DNA of 64,000 nt, from positions 160,162 to 224,161 of the forward strand of contig LJZR01000005.1 in assembly GCA_001314865.1 (NCBI GenBank), written 5' to 3'. Shown one piece after another: positions 47,414-55,403 of the stretch. Made by a program: the position numbers and the translations under genes. Under the pieces are notes generated by a model. It searched no databases, was not told where the DNA came from, and saw nothing but the letters and a program-made list of their open reading frames with translations. This stretch comes from Phormidesmis priestleyi Ana (GTDB taxonomy: Bacteria > Cyanobacteriota > Cyanobacteriia > Phormidesmidales > Phormidesmidaceae). Numbering within the stretch: position 1 is the first letter of the stretch; the number at the start of each line of letters is the position of its first letter.

Positions 47414-47452
47414 AAAAACACGGAGCAGGCTATTGGCTTACTCCGTGTTTTT
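47414..47452. terminator. Rho-independent terminator, copy 1
   Basis: AAAAACACGGAG at 47414-47425 and CTCCGTGTTTTT at 47441-47452 form a 12-bp stem flanked by A and T runs, so it can work in both directions. It ends the small basic protein gene. Confidence 0.85.
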
Positions 47453-47473
47453 ATGTTGATTTTTTAGGCCGCT

Positions 47474-47525
47474 TTAAACCGGTAAGTAGCTGCGCCATAG
47501 GTCGGCGTAAATGACGCGATCGCTC
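47474..47525 (-). pseudogene. Fossil 3' end of a GT8 glycosyltransferase gene
   Basis: On the minus strand this encodes SDRVIYADLWRSYLPV and a stop, identical at protein level to the last residues of the intact gene at 47977-48930. Upstream of it (beyond 47525) the similarity ends abruptly. Confidence 0.8.
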
Positions 47526-47632
47526 AGAAAGAAGGGGCTTTTATCAGCATACAGGCTTGGCTATAATGTTTCATCAGTCTATTCTGTAAGCCTAATGCTG
47601 TGAACTATACTAGCGAGTAATTGGGAGGACTC

Positions 47633-47869
47633 ATGACATATTCAGCAACTAATTTGCTCACTCGCATTACTCAAACGCCTGGTCAGTGTGGCGGTCGTCC
47701 ATGCATCCGAGGAATGCGAATTCGGGTTACTGATATTTTAGAGATGCTGGCTGAAAGTGTCAGTGCCACTGAAATATTAGAAGATTTCCCTGACTTGGAA
47801 ATAGCGGATATACAAGCCTGCCTGCTTTTTGCCGCTAAGCGTACTGATTTTCCCAGACTGACTGCATGA
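47633..47869 (+). CDS. DUF433 family antitoxin, orphan
   Basis: 78 residues from the ATG at 47633, with GGAGG four bases upstream; a TTG 12 bases earlier is unlikely. The DUF433 core is complete: ITQTPGQCGGRPCIRGMRI, VTDILEMLAESVSATEILED and FPDLEIADIQACLLFA. Such proteins usually pair with a PIN-like DUF5615 toxin whose start overlaps the antitoxin stop. Here the ATGA overlap is present but the toxin frame ends after eight codons. The gene lies between two copies of a 114-bp duplication. Confidence 0.85.
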   Translation: MTYSATNLLTRITQTPGQCGGRPCIRGMRIRVTDILEMLAESVSATEILEDFPDLEIADIQACLLFAAKRTDFPRLTA

Positions 47870-47892
47870 AAATTTGGCTTGGTTACAGGTAG
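47866..47892 (+). pseudogene. Vestige of the DUF5615-type toxin gene
   Basis: ATG overlaps the DUF433 stop and reads MKIWLGYR then stops. MKIW is how many DUF5615 toxins begin. The remainder of the expected ~110-codon gene is missing, and the right copy of the duplication starts 23 bases further on. Confidence 0.55.
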
Positions 47893-47915
47893 CTTCGATA
47901 AAGTTGGGACGGAAG

Positions 47916-48028
47916 GCAAAAACACGGAGCAGGCCATTGGCTTACTCCGTGTTTTTATGTTGATTTTTAGGCTGGTTTAGACTGGTAAGTAGCTGCGCCA
48001 TAGGTCGGCGTAAATGACGCGATCGCTC
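47916..48028. repeat. Right copy of the ~114-bp direct duplication
   Basis: Counterpart of 47412-47525. Here the coding part is the true 3' end of the intact GT8 gene and the hairpin is its terminator, so this is the parental copy. Confidence 0.85.
47918..47956. terminator. Rho-independent terminator, copy 2
   Basis: AAAAACACGGAG at 47918-47929 pairs with CTCCGTGTTTTT at 47945-47956. It serves the minus-strand GT8 gene ending at 47977, and could also stop plus-strand transcripts from the antitoxin gene. Confidence 0.85.
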
Positions 48029-48930
48029 TGCCAGGGCTTGTGATGACCGCCACTCCAATGAATCACGCTCATTTGCTCGGGGTCTTTTTTGAGCAGGTTG
48101 GTAATCCAGTGGGGCTGGCCGTAGCCACAGCTGTTCCAGCGCTTGTGCAAGGGAATGTAGGTGTCTTTAAACATGAGGTTAAAGACGGTTTCATCACCGA
48201 GGTGATACAGGCGATAGTTGTTTTTGGCGTCTAGGTTGAGGTAGTGGCGCAGTTGCTCGTAGGTGGCGGGTGTCCAAAGGGTAAGGTCGGTGAGGAGCAC
48301 GCCGCTGTTAAAGGCTTTTTTAAACTTGCGCAGGTCGGCCCACATTTTAAAGGGGTTGCTAAAGTAAAACATGGCTGGGAAAAACTGGGGAGCTGCTGCG
48401 AGGTAGCGCTGGGGGGTGAGCTGGCTGCCCTGAGCAAAGAGCGATCGCACATCGCCAAGCACCAGCGTATCGCCATCTAAATACACCACGCGCGTGACAT
48501 CGGGGAAAATGTCTTTTAAGAACAAACGCGCATACTGCATGTAGCGTGAGATGCGTCGTTCGGGCTTTTTTTCTTGAAATTTGCTGTCTAAGTAATGCTT
48601 TAAAAAGTCGGGCGGGATAAACTCTCGCACTCGAAAGCTCACTGCTGCTGAGTCAATCGCTGAGCGATAGGTTTCGCCAAAGGCGTCGCGCAGTTTGTCT
48701 TCAAAAAAGCTTTGGTCTCCCGGTGGTACGACAATATTGAATCGCAGGGGTGCGGTGCTTTCTGGGTTTTCTGGTTTTTCTGAGGGTGCGATCGCGGCAT
48801 TTGCTGCGGTGCGACTGCCAGAATTATCGCTAAGTTGGCCAACTTGAGTGTTGCAAAGGATGGAGTTAATCACCACTAGCAGCGGCACCTGAAGCGCGCG
48901 GTTTAGCGAAAATGCAATGTCGATGTACAT
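47977..48930 (-). CDS. Glycosyltransferase family 8 protein
   Basis: 317 residues. The nucleotide-sugar and metal site is the DxD in VVYLDGDTLVLGDV near residue 155; GVLLTDLTLW, LGDETVFNLMF and HWSGGHHKPW complete the GT8 pattern. Family members use UDP-glucose or UDP-galactose to modify lipopolysaccharide or other acceptors. The N-terminus (IDIAFSLNRALQVPLLVVINSIL) keeps the first strand, with a Ser/Asn-rich insertion at 30-60 that could be an expansion. Its terminator and last 16 codons have been duplicated upstream of the antitoxin. Confidence 0.87.
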   Translation of the reverse strand: MYIDIAFSLNRALQVPLLVVINSILCNTQVGQLSDNSGSRTAANAAIAPSEKPENPESTAPLRFNIVVPPGDQSFFEDKLRDAFGETYRSAIDSAAVSFRVREFIPPDFLKHYLDSKFQEKKPERRISRYMQYARLFLKDIFPDVTRVVYLDGDTLVLGDVRSLFAQGSQLTPQRYLAAAPQFFPAMFYFSNPFKMWADLRKFKKAFNSGVLLTDLTLWTPATYEQLRHYLNLDAKNNYRLYHLGDETVFNLMFKDTYIPLHKRWNSCGYGQPHWITNLLKKDPEQMSVIHWSGGHHKPWQSDRVIYADLWRSYLPV

Positions 48931-48974
48931 AAAGTAAAAGGGGCGCTAGGAAGGAACTACGAGAGGTGTTTAAG

Positions 48975-49030
48975 GTATCAGTCAATGTATCAGTCAATGT
49001 ATCAGCCAACGTATCAGCCAATATATCAGC
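48975..49030. repeat. 12-bp tandem repeat between GT8 and phosphatase genes
   Basis: Four to five copies of GTATCAGTCAAT with variants, filling much of the 114-base spacer. Confidence 0.75.
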
Positions 49031-49044
49031 AAGCTTTGGAAGCT

Positions 49045-50049
49045 TTAGGTGGTCTGTAGGCCGATTTGGGCTTCGTCTAGTAGGCGAAGCTGCTTGTTAA
49101 TGGCTTGAATGGTCATGTGATGACGATAAACCTTAAAAGCCGTAAAGCCTAGCTGAGCAGTGGAATAAGCAGTCCAAGGCGATTGGTCAACAGACCGCAG
49201 CATGGCTCCATTGCCCGTAGTAATGTAGGTTGTACCGTTAATAGGCTCTGTTCTTTCGTAGTTGTGATCATGGCCATTTAGGTATAGCTGTACGCCATAT
49301 TCTTGAAACAGCGGTGGCAAGTCTTTTTGCAGCTTAGCATGAGAGCCGTGATGCCCCGACGAATACACCGGATGATGACCAAACACGACTTTCCAAGGCG
49401 CAGTGGAGTCTTTTAATGCCTGCTTTAGCCAACTGAGCTGTGCTGCCCAGCCTGTTGCTTCATCGATTTGGGCCTCTGTTTGGGCCTCTGTTTGGTTGGG
49501 CTCGCCATTGGTATGGGCCTGATTGGTATCGAGCGCAAAGAATTGAACAGACGCTTGCGTAAAGCTGTAGTAACGATGAGACATGTTGTAGCCGGGATAG
49601 GCAATTTCATCTTCTCCCTGACGGGTTCTATAGTCGTGATTACCCAAAGCGGCGTAAAAGCGGGTGCCTTTGCTGAGCAGGTCGGCGTAGGGCTTTTCAA
49701 ACACATCTTGGATTTTTTTTATTTCACCGTTGGGGTAAATGTTGTCGCCTGTGAGTAGCGCCGTTGAAAAAGGAGATGTTTGCCACTGTTGGCTCATGGC
49801 CCGCGCAACTGCATATTGGTCGCGATCGCCCGTGCCGACATCGCCAAGCGCAACAAACTGAAACAGCGCATTTCCTGCCGTTTCGCTAGTCTCTAGCGCT
49901 GAGATGTTTCGGCTCGCTTTTAGGCTGGGCTGAGCAGCGCCCGCTAAGGGCGTTTGATTCGTGGCCTCAAAGATATAATGCCGACCTGCTGCCAGCGCCA
50001 AACCACCGAGTCCATATAGAATAAGCGAGCGACGGCTAAGTGTAGGCAT
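49045..50049 (-). CDS. Exported metallophosphoesterase (purple acid phosphatase-like)
   Basis: 334 residues. The N-terminus (LSRRSLILYGLGGLALAAG) has twin arginines and a hydrophobic core, so Tat export is plausible. Metal-binding blocks follow in the right order: ALGDVGTGD, LTGDNIYPNG, ALGNHDYR, FGHHPVYSSG and NGHDHNYER, as in tartrate-resistant acid phosphatases. Likely role: periplasmic phosphate release. A QTEAQTEAQ repeat at about residue 190 is another in-frame expansion. It is divergent from the OHCU decarboxylase gene with a 77-base spacer. Confidence 0.87.
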   Translation of the reverse strand: MPTLSRRSLILYGLGGLALAAGRHYIFEATNQTPLAGAAQPSLKASRNISALETSETAGNALFQFVALGDVGTGDRDQYAVARAMSQQWQTSPFSTALLTGDNIYPNGEIKKIQDVFEKPYADLLSKGTRFYAALGNHDYRTRQGEDEIAYPGYNMSHRYYSFTQASVQFFALDTNQAHTNGEPNQTEAQTEAQIDEATGWAAQLSWLKQALKDSTAPWKVVFGHHPVYSSGHHGSHAKLQKDLPPLFQEYGVQLYLNGHDHNYERTEPINGTTYITTGNGAMLRSVDQSPWTAYSTAQLGFTAFKVYRHHMTIQAINKQLRLLDEAQIGLQTT

Positions 50050-50126
50050 CTGTGAGGCGTTCTCTATGCGTAAGGCCCTATAGATTATAAGGTTTTAGTA
50101 GCTTTTTTAAATTCACCGCCGCTTTT

Positions 50127-50630
50127 ATGCCCTATTCCATTTCCGATATTAACCAAATGAGTCAGTCAGCCTTTGTAGAGGCGTTTGGCGCAGTGTTTGA
50201 AGAAACGCCTGACATAGCCGCCCAAGCTTGGCAAGCTCGCCCTTTTTCAAATGTGTCAGCGCTTCATGCGGCGATGGTGGCGGTGGTCAATAGTTGGACG
50301 CCAGCAGAACAGCTAAAGCTCATTGCGGCCCATCCCGACTTGGGCAGTCGGGTGCAAATGGCAGCGGCTTCAGTGCAGGAGCAGTCAGGTGCGGGGCTCA
50401 GTCAGCTGAGCGCTGACGACTATGCCCGATTCCAGCGGTTAAACGATGCGTATAAAGAAAAGTTTGGTTTTCCGTTTGTAATGGCAGTGAAGGGCTGCGA
50501 CAAGGAGACCATTTTGCAAGCGTTTGAAACCAGACAACAGAATGATATATCGCAAGAGAGAGAGAAATCTCTGTCGGAGATTTTTCGGATTGCCAGATTT
50601 CGCTTAGATGACTTGCTTAAGGCAGAATGA
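50127..50630 (+). CDS. uraD: 2-oxo-4-hydroxy-4-carboxy-5-ureidoimidazoline (OHCU) decarboxylase
   Basis: 167 residues, the family length. It opens SISDINQMSQSAFVEAFGAVFE and has the conserved AAHPDLGSRV with the catalytic His at about residue 72, AGLSQLSADDYARFQRLNDAY and KEKFGFPFVMAVKG. It catalyses the last step from urate to (S)-allantoin. Urate oxidase and HIU hydrolase are not in the window, so the pathway must be completed elsewhere. A purine-catabolic deaminase and permease lie within 9 kb. It is followed by a tandem AGTTGAGGCGAAGAG repeat at 50630-50665. Confidence 0.9.
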   Translation: MPYSISDINQMSQSAFVEAFGAVFEETPDIAAQAWQARPFSNVSALHAAMVAVVNSWTPAEQLKLIAAHPDLGSRVQMAAASVQEQSGAGLSQLSADDYARFQRLNDAYKEKFGFPFVMAVKGCDKETILQAFETRQQNDISQEREKSLSEIFRIARFRLDDLLKAE

Positions 50631-50734
50631 GTTGAGGCGAAGAGAGTTGAGGCGAAGAGAGTTAAGACAAAAAGAATTGAAACGGACTTCGACCTCAAAG
50701 GCCTTCTCCCTCAGGGAGATATTGTGGATAAGAT

Positions 50735-51607
50735 TCAATGACGAGTCCACAGGTCATAGAGCGAGAGCACAATTTCCACCACAATTAAAATCACGATGTA
50801 CCATTCCACCCGATGGCTGCTGTCTCGCTGCAAAATGCCCAAAGAGGTTTCAACAGTTCTTGAAACTAAAGATAGCTTTTGTTCTAGGGCCACTAGCCGC
50901 TCGCGCAGTTCGTATTCGTCTTCTAGGCGCAGGTACAGTCGGTCTAGTTCGGGATAGTCCCAAATAGGATCGGGCTTTTCACCGACTTCAACAATCCCTA
51001 GCATCTTTTGCTGAATCAGTAGGGTGCCGCCAATGTAGCTGAGGAGTTCTTTCTCCTTGGGTGGACGGATATTTTTGCCTTGAATGGCAGTTGTAAAGGG
51101 CTTAATTCGCTCAAACAGGCTCGATACTTCGGTTTCGTAATAGTCCAGCACGACGCTTTTGCCCAGCGCTTCGGCCACAATTTGCAGGCGTTCGGCACTG
51201 CATTCTTGCAGCCATAGAACATCGCCTTCTAAGCGCTCCTTAACCTGGGGGCGAAAGGCAATTTGAAGTTCTTCAAAAAGGGGTGACTCAGAGGCTTCGC
51301 GAATGTAGGGCTGAAGCATTTTGAGCAGTTCGCGCTCTTCTTGATCGGTGACATCAAAGGTGACGATCACGCCGTAGCGAAGAATGACGGCGCAGCCTGT
51401 TTCACCGGCTCGAATAATTAAGGGATTGGTCGCCAGTGCCTCGACTCGATCAATGGCTTTTATGACGATTCGCTCGCCGACAATACAGGCGCGAGCCGAA
51501 ATAGCGGCTTTGCTAGACCAGTCAATACCGACGGTAGGAATGAGGGTTTGTAAGGGGTTGGTGGGTTGGCGGGTCGCTTGAGAAGAACTGTCATCCAGGG
51601 AACGCAT
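50735..51607 (-). CDS. RMD1/DUF155 family membrane-associated protein
   Basis: 290 residues with the RMD1 (DUF155) core: AVILRYGVIVTFDVTDQEER near 93, VLDYYETEVSSLFERIKPFT, GGTLLIQQKMLGIVEV and LYLRLEDEYELRERLVALEQKL, then a C-terminal membrane span (WYIVILIVVEIVLSLYDLW). Eukaryotic relatives are mitochondrial and needed for meiotic division or translation; bacterial members are uncharacterised. Likely a unit with the membrane protein upstream (117-base gap). Confidence 0.83.
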   Translation of the reverse strand: MRSLDDSSSQATRQPTNPLQTLIPTVGIDWSSKAAISARACIVGERIVIKAIDRVEALATNPLIIRAGETGCAVILRYGVIVTFDVTDQEERELLKMLQPYIREASESPLFEELQIAFRPQVKERLEGDVLWLQECSAERLQIVAEALGKSVVLDYYETEVSSLFERIKPFTTAIQGKNIRPPKEKELLSYIGGTLLIQQKMLGIVEVGEKPDPIWDYPELDRLYLRLEDEYELRERLVALEQKLSLVSRTVETSLGILQRDSSHRVEWYIVILIVVEIVLSLYDLWTRH

Positions 51608-51724
51608 AAAAACGAGGGGCGCAATAAGGGCGCAATCAACAAGGGTAAGGTAGGTTCCTAGTCTAGATCATCTGGCCTAAAAAGGCGTTAAGAAAGGATC
51701 TAAGGAAAGGATCTAGGAAAGGAT

Positions 51725-52537
51725 TTAAGCAAAGGGGATGTCGGCACTATTGTCGCGGCTTTCGCGGCTGTTTTTGAGGGCTTTGACGACATCGGTGGTG
51801 AGCTCAAACTTGGCTAGCTGTAAGCGCCGACACATTTGCTGCTGCTGGTAAAGCGGTCGCCAGTTCCATAGGGCGTTGGCCAAGGCTTCCCACAGGGTTA
51901 ACCAGCCAAAAACGGTAATGCCTTGATTTAGCAGCAGTGAGCCAATGCTGACATCTGCGATCGCCGCGTTGCGAGCGTCTAAAAACACAGATAGGCTCAG
52001 GGCGCCTGCTCCGAGTAAACCCAGTAGGGCGGCGTCCCAAGCGAGTTTGGTGAGGCTTTGGCGGCGGATATTTTCTAAATGAGCAAAGTAGCGTTGGATG
52101 GCGTTGTGTAGGGCGCAAGCCGGAAATTCGGCGGCGTTTGTTTGCGATGTTTTTGGCAAGGCTGGATCGCTGGGGGCTGGATCGGAGGGCAGGGTGACTC
52201 TGAGGAGCAGTGATTCGTCGCCGAGTTCAGCGACGCGGGCAAACAGGTAGTCAACGAGATCTTTGTTGAGGTTGAGAATGGGATGGGTTTCCTCATTTTC
52301 TAGCTCACTTTCTGGCTCACTTTCTGGGCTGTTTTCGTCTTCTCCGCTGTTGCCCACCGCTAAGGCGTGACCAAAGTTAACGGGAAAACTTTCAAAGGGC
52401 ATGAGGAGAGCTGCCGGTGAGCTTAGGCGCAGGCGGATAATGGCTTCTCCGACGGGCGATCGCGCATAGCTAACGGGGGTTTGTTCGCCATTGACGGCGT
52501 TGCGACGCGGCGGGAATAGTCGAAAAACCCGTTTCAT
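51725..52537 (-). CDS. Two-span membrane protein of unknown function
   Basis: 270 residues. The N-terminal half is soluble, with an acidic repeat ESEPESELENEE at about 73-84. The second half has two membrane segments (LAWDAALLGLLGAGALSLSV; GSLLLNQGITVFGWLTLWEAL) and an amphipathic C-terminal helix (LYQQQQMCRRLQLAKFEL). I do not recognise the family. It is upstream of the DUF155 gene and in the same orientation as the 8-oxoguanine deaminase, 73 bases away. Confidence 0.7.
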   Translation of the reverse strand: MKRVFRLFPPRRNAVNGEQTPVSYARSPVGEAIIRLRLSSPAALLMPFESFPVNFGHALAVGNSGEDENSPESEPESELENEETHPILNLNKDLVDYLFARVAELGDESLLLRVTLPSDPAPSDPALPKTSQTNAAEFPACALHNAIQRYFAHLENIRRQSLTKLAWDAALLGLLGAGALSLSVFLDARNAAIADVSIGSLLLNQGITVFGWLTLWEALANALWNWRPLYQQQQMCRRLQLAKFELTTDVVKALKNSRESRDNSADIPFA

Positions 52538-52610
52538 CAGCGTAAACCCTCAGCGGTAGAGATTAGTGTAGAGATCTAAATACAAAGATCCGAATTTATT
52601 TGCCTGTCTC

Positions 52611-53966
52611 TTACCTTAATGCTTGGGCGATGTTGTTACAAGTTTCTACGAGGGTTGGCAAATTTACGGTGACTAGGCGACCTTGATCAACAACTTTTTT
52701 ACCGTTGATAAAGCTGTAGTTGACAGAGGGCGGCTGACAGAAAATAAGCGCGGCAACAATGTCGTGATGGCTACCGACTAGAGCGGGCGTATCGATATCA
52801 AAGGCAATAAAGTCAGCAGACATGCCCGGTGCTAGGTGGCCGATGTCGTCGCGGCCCAGTACTTTGGCGCCGCCAATGGTGGCAATTTCGAGGGCTTCGC
52901 GGGCGGTCATGGCAGCGGCGTCATGGTCTCGCAAGCGGGCCATTAAAAAGGCGCTGCGGGCTTCTTGCAACAAATTGGAAGCGTCGTTAGAAGCGGCACC
53001 ATCCACACCGAGCCCAACTGAGACGCCTTGCGATCGCATTTTTCGTATCGGTGCCATGCCGCTGGCTAGGCGCATATTGCTACAAGGGCAGTGCGCCACA
53101 CCCGTGCCGGTACGGGCAAATTTTTCAATAGACGGATCGCTGAGTTGGACGCAATGGGCGTGCCACACATCCTCACCTAGCCAGCCAACTGATTCTGCAT
53201 AGTCGCCTGGGCGCAGGCCAAATTTTGCCAGGCTGTAGTCTACATCGCTTTTGTTTTCTGCCAGGTGGGTATGCAGGCGCACGCCGGGATAGGTGCGAGC
53301 CATCGCGGCTGACTCTCGCATGAGGTCTTGCGAGACGGTAAAGGGAGAGCAAGGGGCGAGCACCATTCGTAGCATAGAATGGCGACTGTTATCGTGATAT
53401 TGCTCAATCAGCCGTTGGGAGTCTTGAAGAATGTCGGCTTCGGCTTCGACTAGGGTATCGGGCGGCAGTCCGCCCTGGCTTTCACCCATGCTCATGCTGC
53501 CTCGGCTGGCGTGAAACCGCAGCCCAATTGCCTGCACCGCGCGAATTTCATCGTCTAATGTGCAGTCGTTTGGAAACAGGTACAGATGGTCGCTAGCGGT
53601 GGTGCAGCCCGATAGCATCAGCTCGGCGGCGGCCATTTGGGCGCTGGCGTGAATCGCTTCGCTCGTAAGGTTTGACCAAATGGGATACAGTGCTTGCAGC
53701 CAGCCAAAAAGATCGCTGTTTTGGGCGGCGGGTACTGCGCGGGTGAGGGTTTGAAAAAAGTGGTGATGTGTGTTGACGAGGCCCGGAAGAACAATATGGC
53801 GGCCTTGCAGATCGAGAATGTCATCGGCTGTGGTGGGGAGCGATCGCGCAGTGCCCACTTGCTCAATAATATTGTCTCGAATAAACAGCGCCCCGTTTTT
53901 AATCTCTCTTCTTGTGCTATCCATCGTGACTAGCGTATGGATGTTGTGAACGAGTAGGGTGCCCAT
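52611..53966 (-). CDS. 8-oxoguanine deaminase-type amidohydrolase
   Basis: 451 residues of the metal-dependent amidohydrolase superfamily. Metal ligands lie in NTHHHFFQTLTRA, HTHLAENKSD, HAHCVQLSD and GLGVDGAASND. The segments DHLYLFPND and GSMSMGESQGGLPPDTLVE correspond to the substrate loops of 8-oxoguanine deaminases, distinguishing it from guanine deaminase and from triazine hydrolases (TrzN/AtzB), although the latter remain possible. The product of 8-oxoguanine would be urate, upstream of the uraD step nearby. It is divergent from a LysR gene, a likely regulator. Confidence 0.85.
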   Translation of the reverse strand: MGTLLVHNIHTLVTMDSTRREIKNGALFIRDNIIEQVGTARSLPTTADDILDLQGRHIVLPGLVNTHHHFFQTLTRAVPAAQNSDLFGWLQALYPIWSNLTSEAIHASAQMAAAELMLSGCTTASDHLYLFPNDCTLDDEIRAVQAIGLRFHASRGSMSMGESQGGLPPDTLVEAEADILQDSQRLIEQYHDNSRHSMLRMVLAPCSPFTVSQDLMRESAAMARTYPGVRLHTHLAENKSDVDYSLAKFGLRPGDYAESVGWLGEDVWHAHCVQLSDPSIEKFARTGTGVAHCPCSNMRLASGMAPIRKMRSQGVSVGLGVDGAASNDASNLLQEARSAFLMARLRDHDAAAMTAREALEIATIGGAKVLGRDDIGHLAPGMSADFIAFDIDTPALVGSHHDIVAALIFCQPPSVNYSFINGKKVVDQGRLVTVNLPTLVETCNNIAQALR

Positions 53967-54013
53967 AAATTAAGGGGGTTTAGAATTCCCCGAATCTATT
54001 TGTTTATAATTCG

Positions 54014-54088
54014 TCTATCTAGAATCTGTCTATCTAGAATTTATTTATCCAGAGTCTGTGTATCTAGAATCTATCCATCTAGAATCTA
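54014..54088. repeat. Five 15-bp tandem repeats in the deaminase-LysR spacer
   Basis: TCTATCTAGAATCTG and close variants repeat five times without gaps, most units carrying the palindrome TCTAGA. They occupy the shared promoter region of two divergent genes. Confidence 0.85.
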
Positions 54089-54138
54089 TCTATTTTAAGT
54101 GTATTTGCGTGCTAACGGTCAATTTTTGTCTAGCGTAT

Positions 54139-54160
54139 AAACATTCTGGTATTAATGTTT
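54139..54160 (+). promoter_or_regulatory. Inverted repeat adjoining the LysR start codon
   Basis: AAACATT and AATGTTT form a perfect 7-bp dyad separated by 8 bases, ending four bases before the LysR ATG. It fits an autoregulatory operator; whether the LysR protein binds it is inference. Confidence 0.5.
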
Positions 54161-54164
54161 GAGT

Positions 54165-55064
54165 ATGCAAGATACCTTTCAAAATAGAGTCAAGCTGTCT
54201 CAGCTGAAAATTGTCGTTGCGGTGGCTGAGCAGCAAAATTTTGGCGGCGCGGCGCTGGAGCTGGGTATTTCGCAATCGGCGGTGAGTCATGCGATCGCTT
54301 CTTTAGAAGACACACTCGGCGTGGTGCTTTTTTCCAGAGGTCGCCATGGGGCAACGCTCACCCCTGTCGGTGAAAAAATCTTGCCTCATGCCCAGGCAAT
54401 TATGCAGAGCACGGGATCTATTTTGAGAGAGGCGGCGGCAGGCAAAGGACTGGATCGCGGCAAGGTTCGCATAGCGGCCTTTCGCAGTGTTTCAACCCAT
54501 ATTTTGCCGGAGGGTATTAAACAGCTGCACCAGCGCTTTCCGGGGATTGCCATTAACCTGACCGAGCATGAAAACGACTACCAGGTAGAGCAAGCTTTAA
54601 GAGAGGGTCGCGCCGACATTGGCATTGTCACCCTACCAGCGGGCAAAGGCATTACCACTTGGGAGCTGCTAAAAGATGAATTTGTTGTTTTGCTACCGCC
54701 CGATGCCAAGCTGAAGGGATCAGAACTCACCTGGGAAGAGCTAGCCAAGCAGCCCCTATTGATGCCCCCGGTGGACTACATCATGATGCGGCCTGTATAC
54801 GACCATATCAACGGGCTGGGATATCGGCTAAATGTAGTGAATGAAATAGAAACAGATGCGGCGACGGTGAGCCTAGTGGCCCAGGGGCTTGGGGGCACCA
54901 TTTTACCCCGACTGGCCGCAGAGCCTATTCCAAAATCGGTACAAATATTTTCGCTGCCGCAGCCGTTGGAGCGGCCTATCGGCATTGCGATTTTAACCGA
55001 AGCGCTCCAACCGCCTGCTGTATACGCCCTGCTAGAGGTTTTGCAAAAGCAGGATCAGTTATAA
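54165..55064 (+). CDS. LysR-family transcriptional regulator
   Basis: 299 residues from the ATG at 54165 (a TTG lies six bases earlier). The winged helix-turn-helix is clear at LKIVVAVAEQQNFGGAALEL and GISQSAVSHAIASLEDTLG, followed by LFSRGRHGATLTPVGE. The C-terminal effector domain has RVRIAAFR-like KVRIAAFRSVSTHILPEGI and VEQALREGRADIGIVTLP. LysR regulators usually control the divergent gene, here the 8-oxoguanine deaminase; the ligand may be a purine or breakdown product. It overlaps the tail of a small minus-strand gene by 10 bases. Confidence 0.88.
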   Translation: MQDTFQNRVKLSQLKIVVAVAEQQNFGGAALELGISQSAVSHAIASLEDTLGVVLFSRGRHGATLTPVGEKILPHAQAIMQSTGSILREAAAGKGLDRGKVRIAAFRSVSTHILPEGIKQLHQRFPGIAINLTEHENDYQVEQALREGRADIGIVTLPAGKGITTWELLKDEFVVLLPPDAKLKGSELTWEELAKQPLLMPPVDYIMMRPVYDHINGLGYRLNVVNEIETDAATVSLVAQGLGGTILPRLAAEPIPKSVQIFSLPQPLERPIGIAILTEALQPPAVYALLEVLQKQDQL

Positions 55065-55351
55065 AACGACTTCGCTGCTGACATGGCCAGTAGTTGCTCA
55101 GTGGTCCATTCTGTTTTGCGAGCTGCTCGCTTGTAATGCGCGGTCATCACACCAGCCCCGTAAGCGCCTTCTAGTACTTTGCCTAAGCTCAGCCGATGGG
55201 CCAATTGAGTGAGGGTTTGGCGAGAAATGTTGCTTGCAGTAAATTCCATAGAACTGGAGTCTCCTAAATGATGTTCCTCGAAAGAGGCTTCTTTGAACAT
55301 CTTTATTATAGGAAACGGTAGCGTATGATACCAAAAGCACTGGTCACTCAT
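55055..55351 (-). CDS. Small protein of unknown function
   Basis: 98 residues from 55351; internal ATGs at 55300 and 55249 are alternatives, the last preceded by AGGAG eleven bases upstream. The C-terminal 64 residues (RQTLTQLAHRLSLGKVLEGA, YGAGVMTAHYKRAARKTEWT) have a regular amphipathic-helix pattern and look like real protein; the first third does not. I do not recognise it. Its 3' end overlaps the LysR gene. Confidence 0.5.
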   Translation of the reverse strand: MSDQCFWYHTLPFPIIKMFKEASFEEHHLGDSSSMEFTASNISRQTLTQLAHRLSLGKVLEGAYGAGVMTAHYKRAARKTEWTTEQLLAMSAAKSFYN

Positions 55352-55403
55352 TTACATGAGCAGCTCGCATGAATAGATTTAAGCTTCTACCTAGGAGACC
55401 TGC

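Larger units (their letters stand above)
47412..47525. repeat. Left copy of a ~114-bp direct duplication
   Basis: Matches 47916-48028 with only a handful of differences. It contains a terminator hairpin and the last 16 codons plus stop of the GT8 gene, in a position where no such gene precedes it. Confidence 0.85.

Noticed and set aside
50070..50083. GTAAGGCCCTATAG as an NtcA site upstream of uraD
   Set aside because: Ends TAG instead of TAC and is too close to the start codon; treated as chance.
54014..54088. Possible CRISPR array
   Set aside because: Units are contiguous with no unique spacers, and no cas genes are present.
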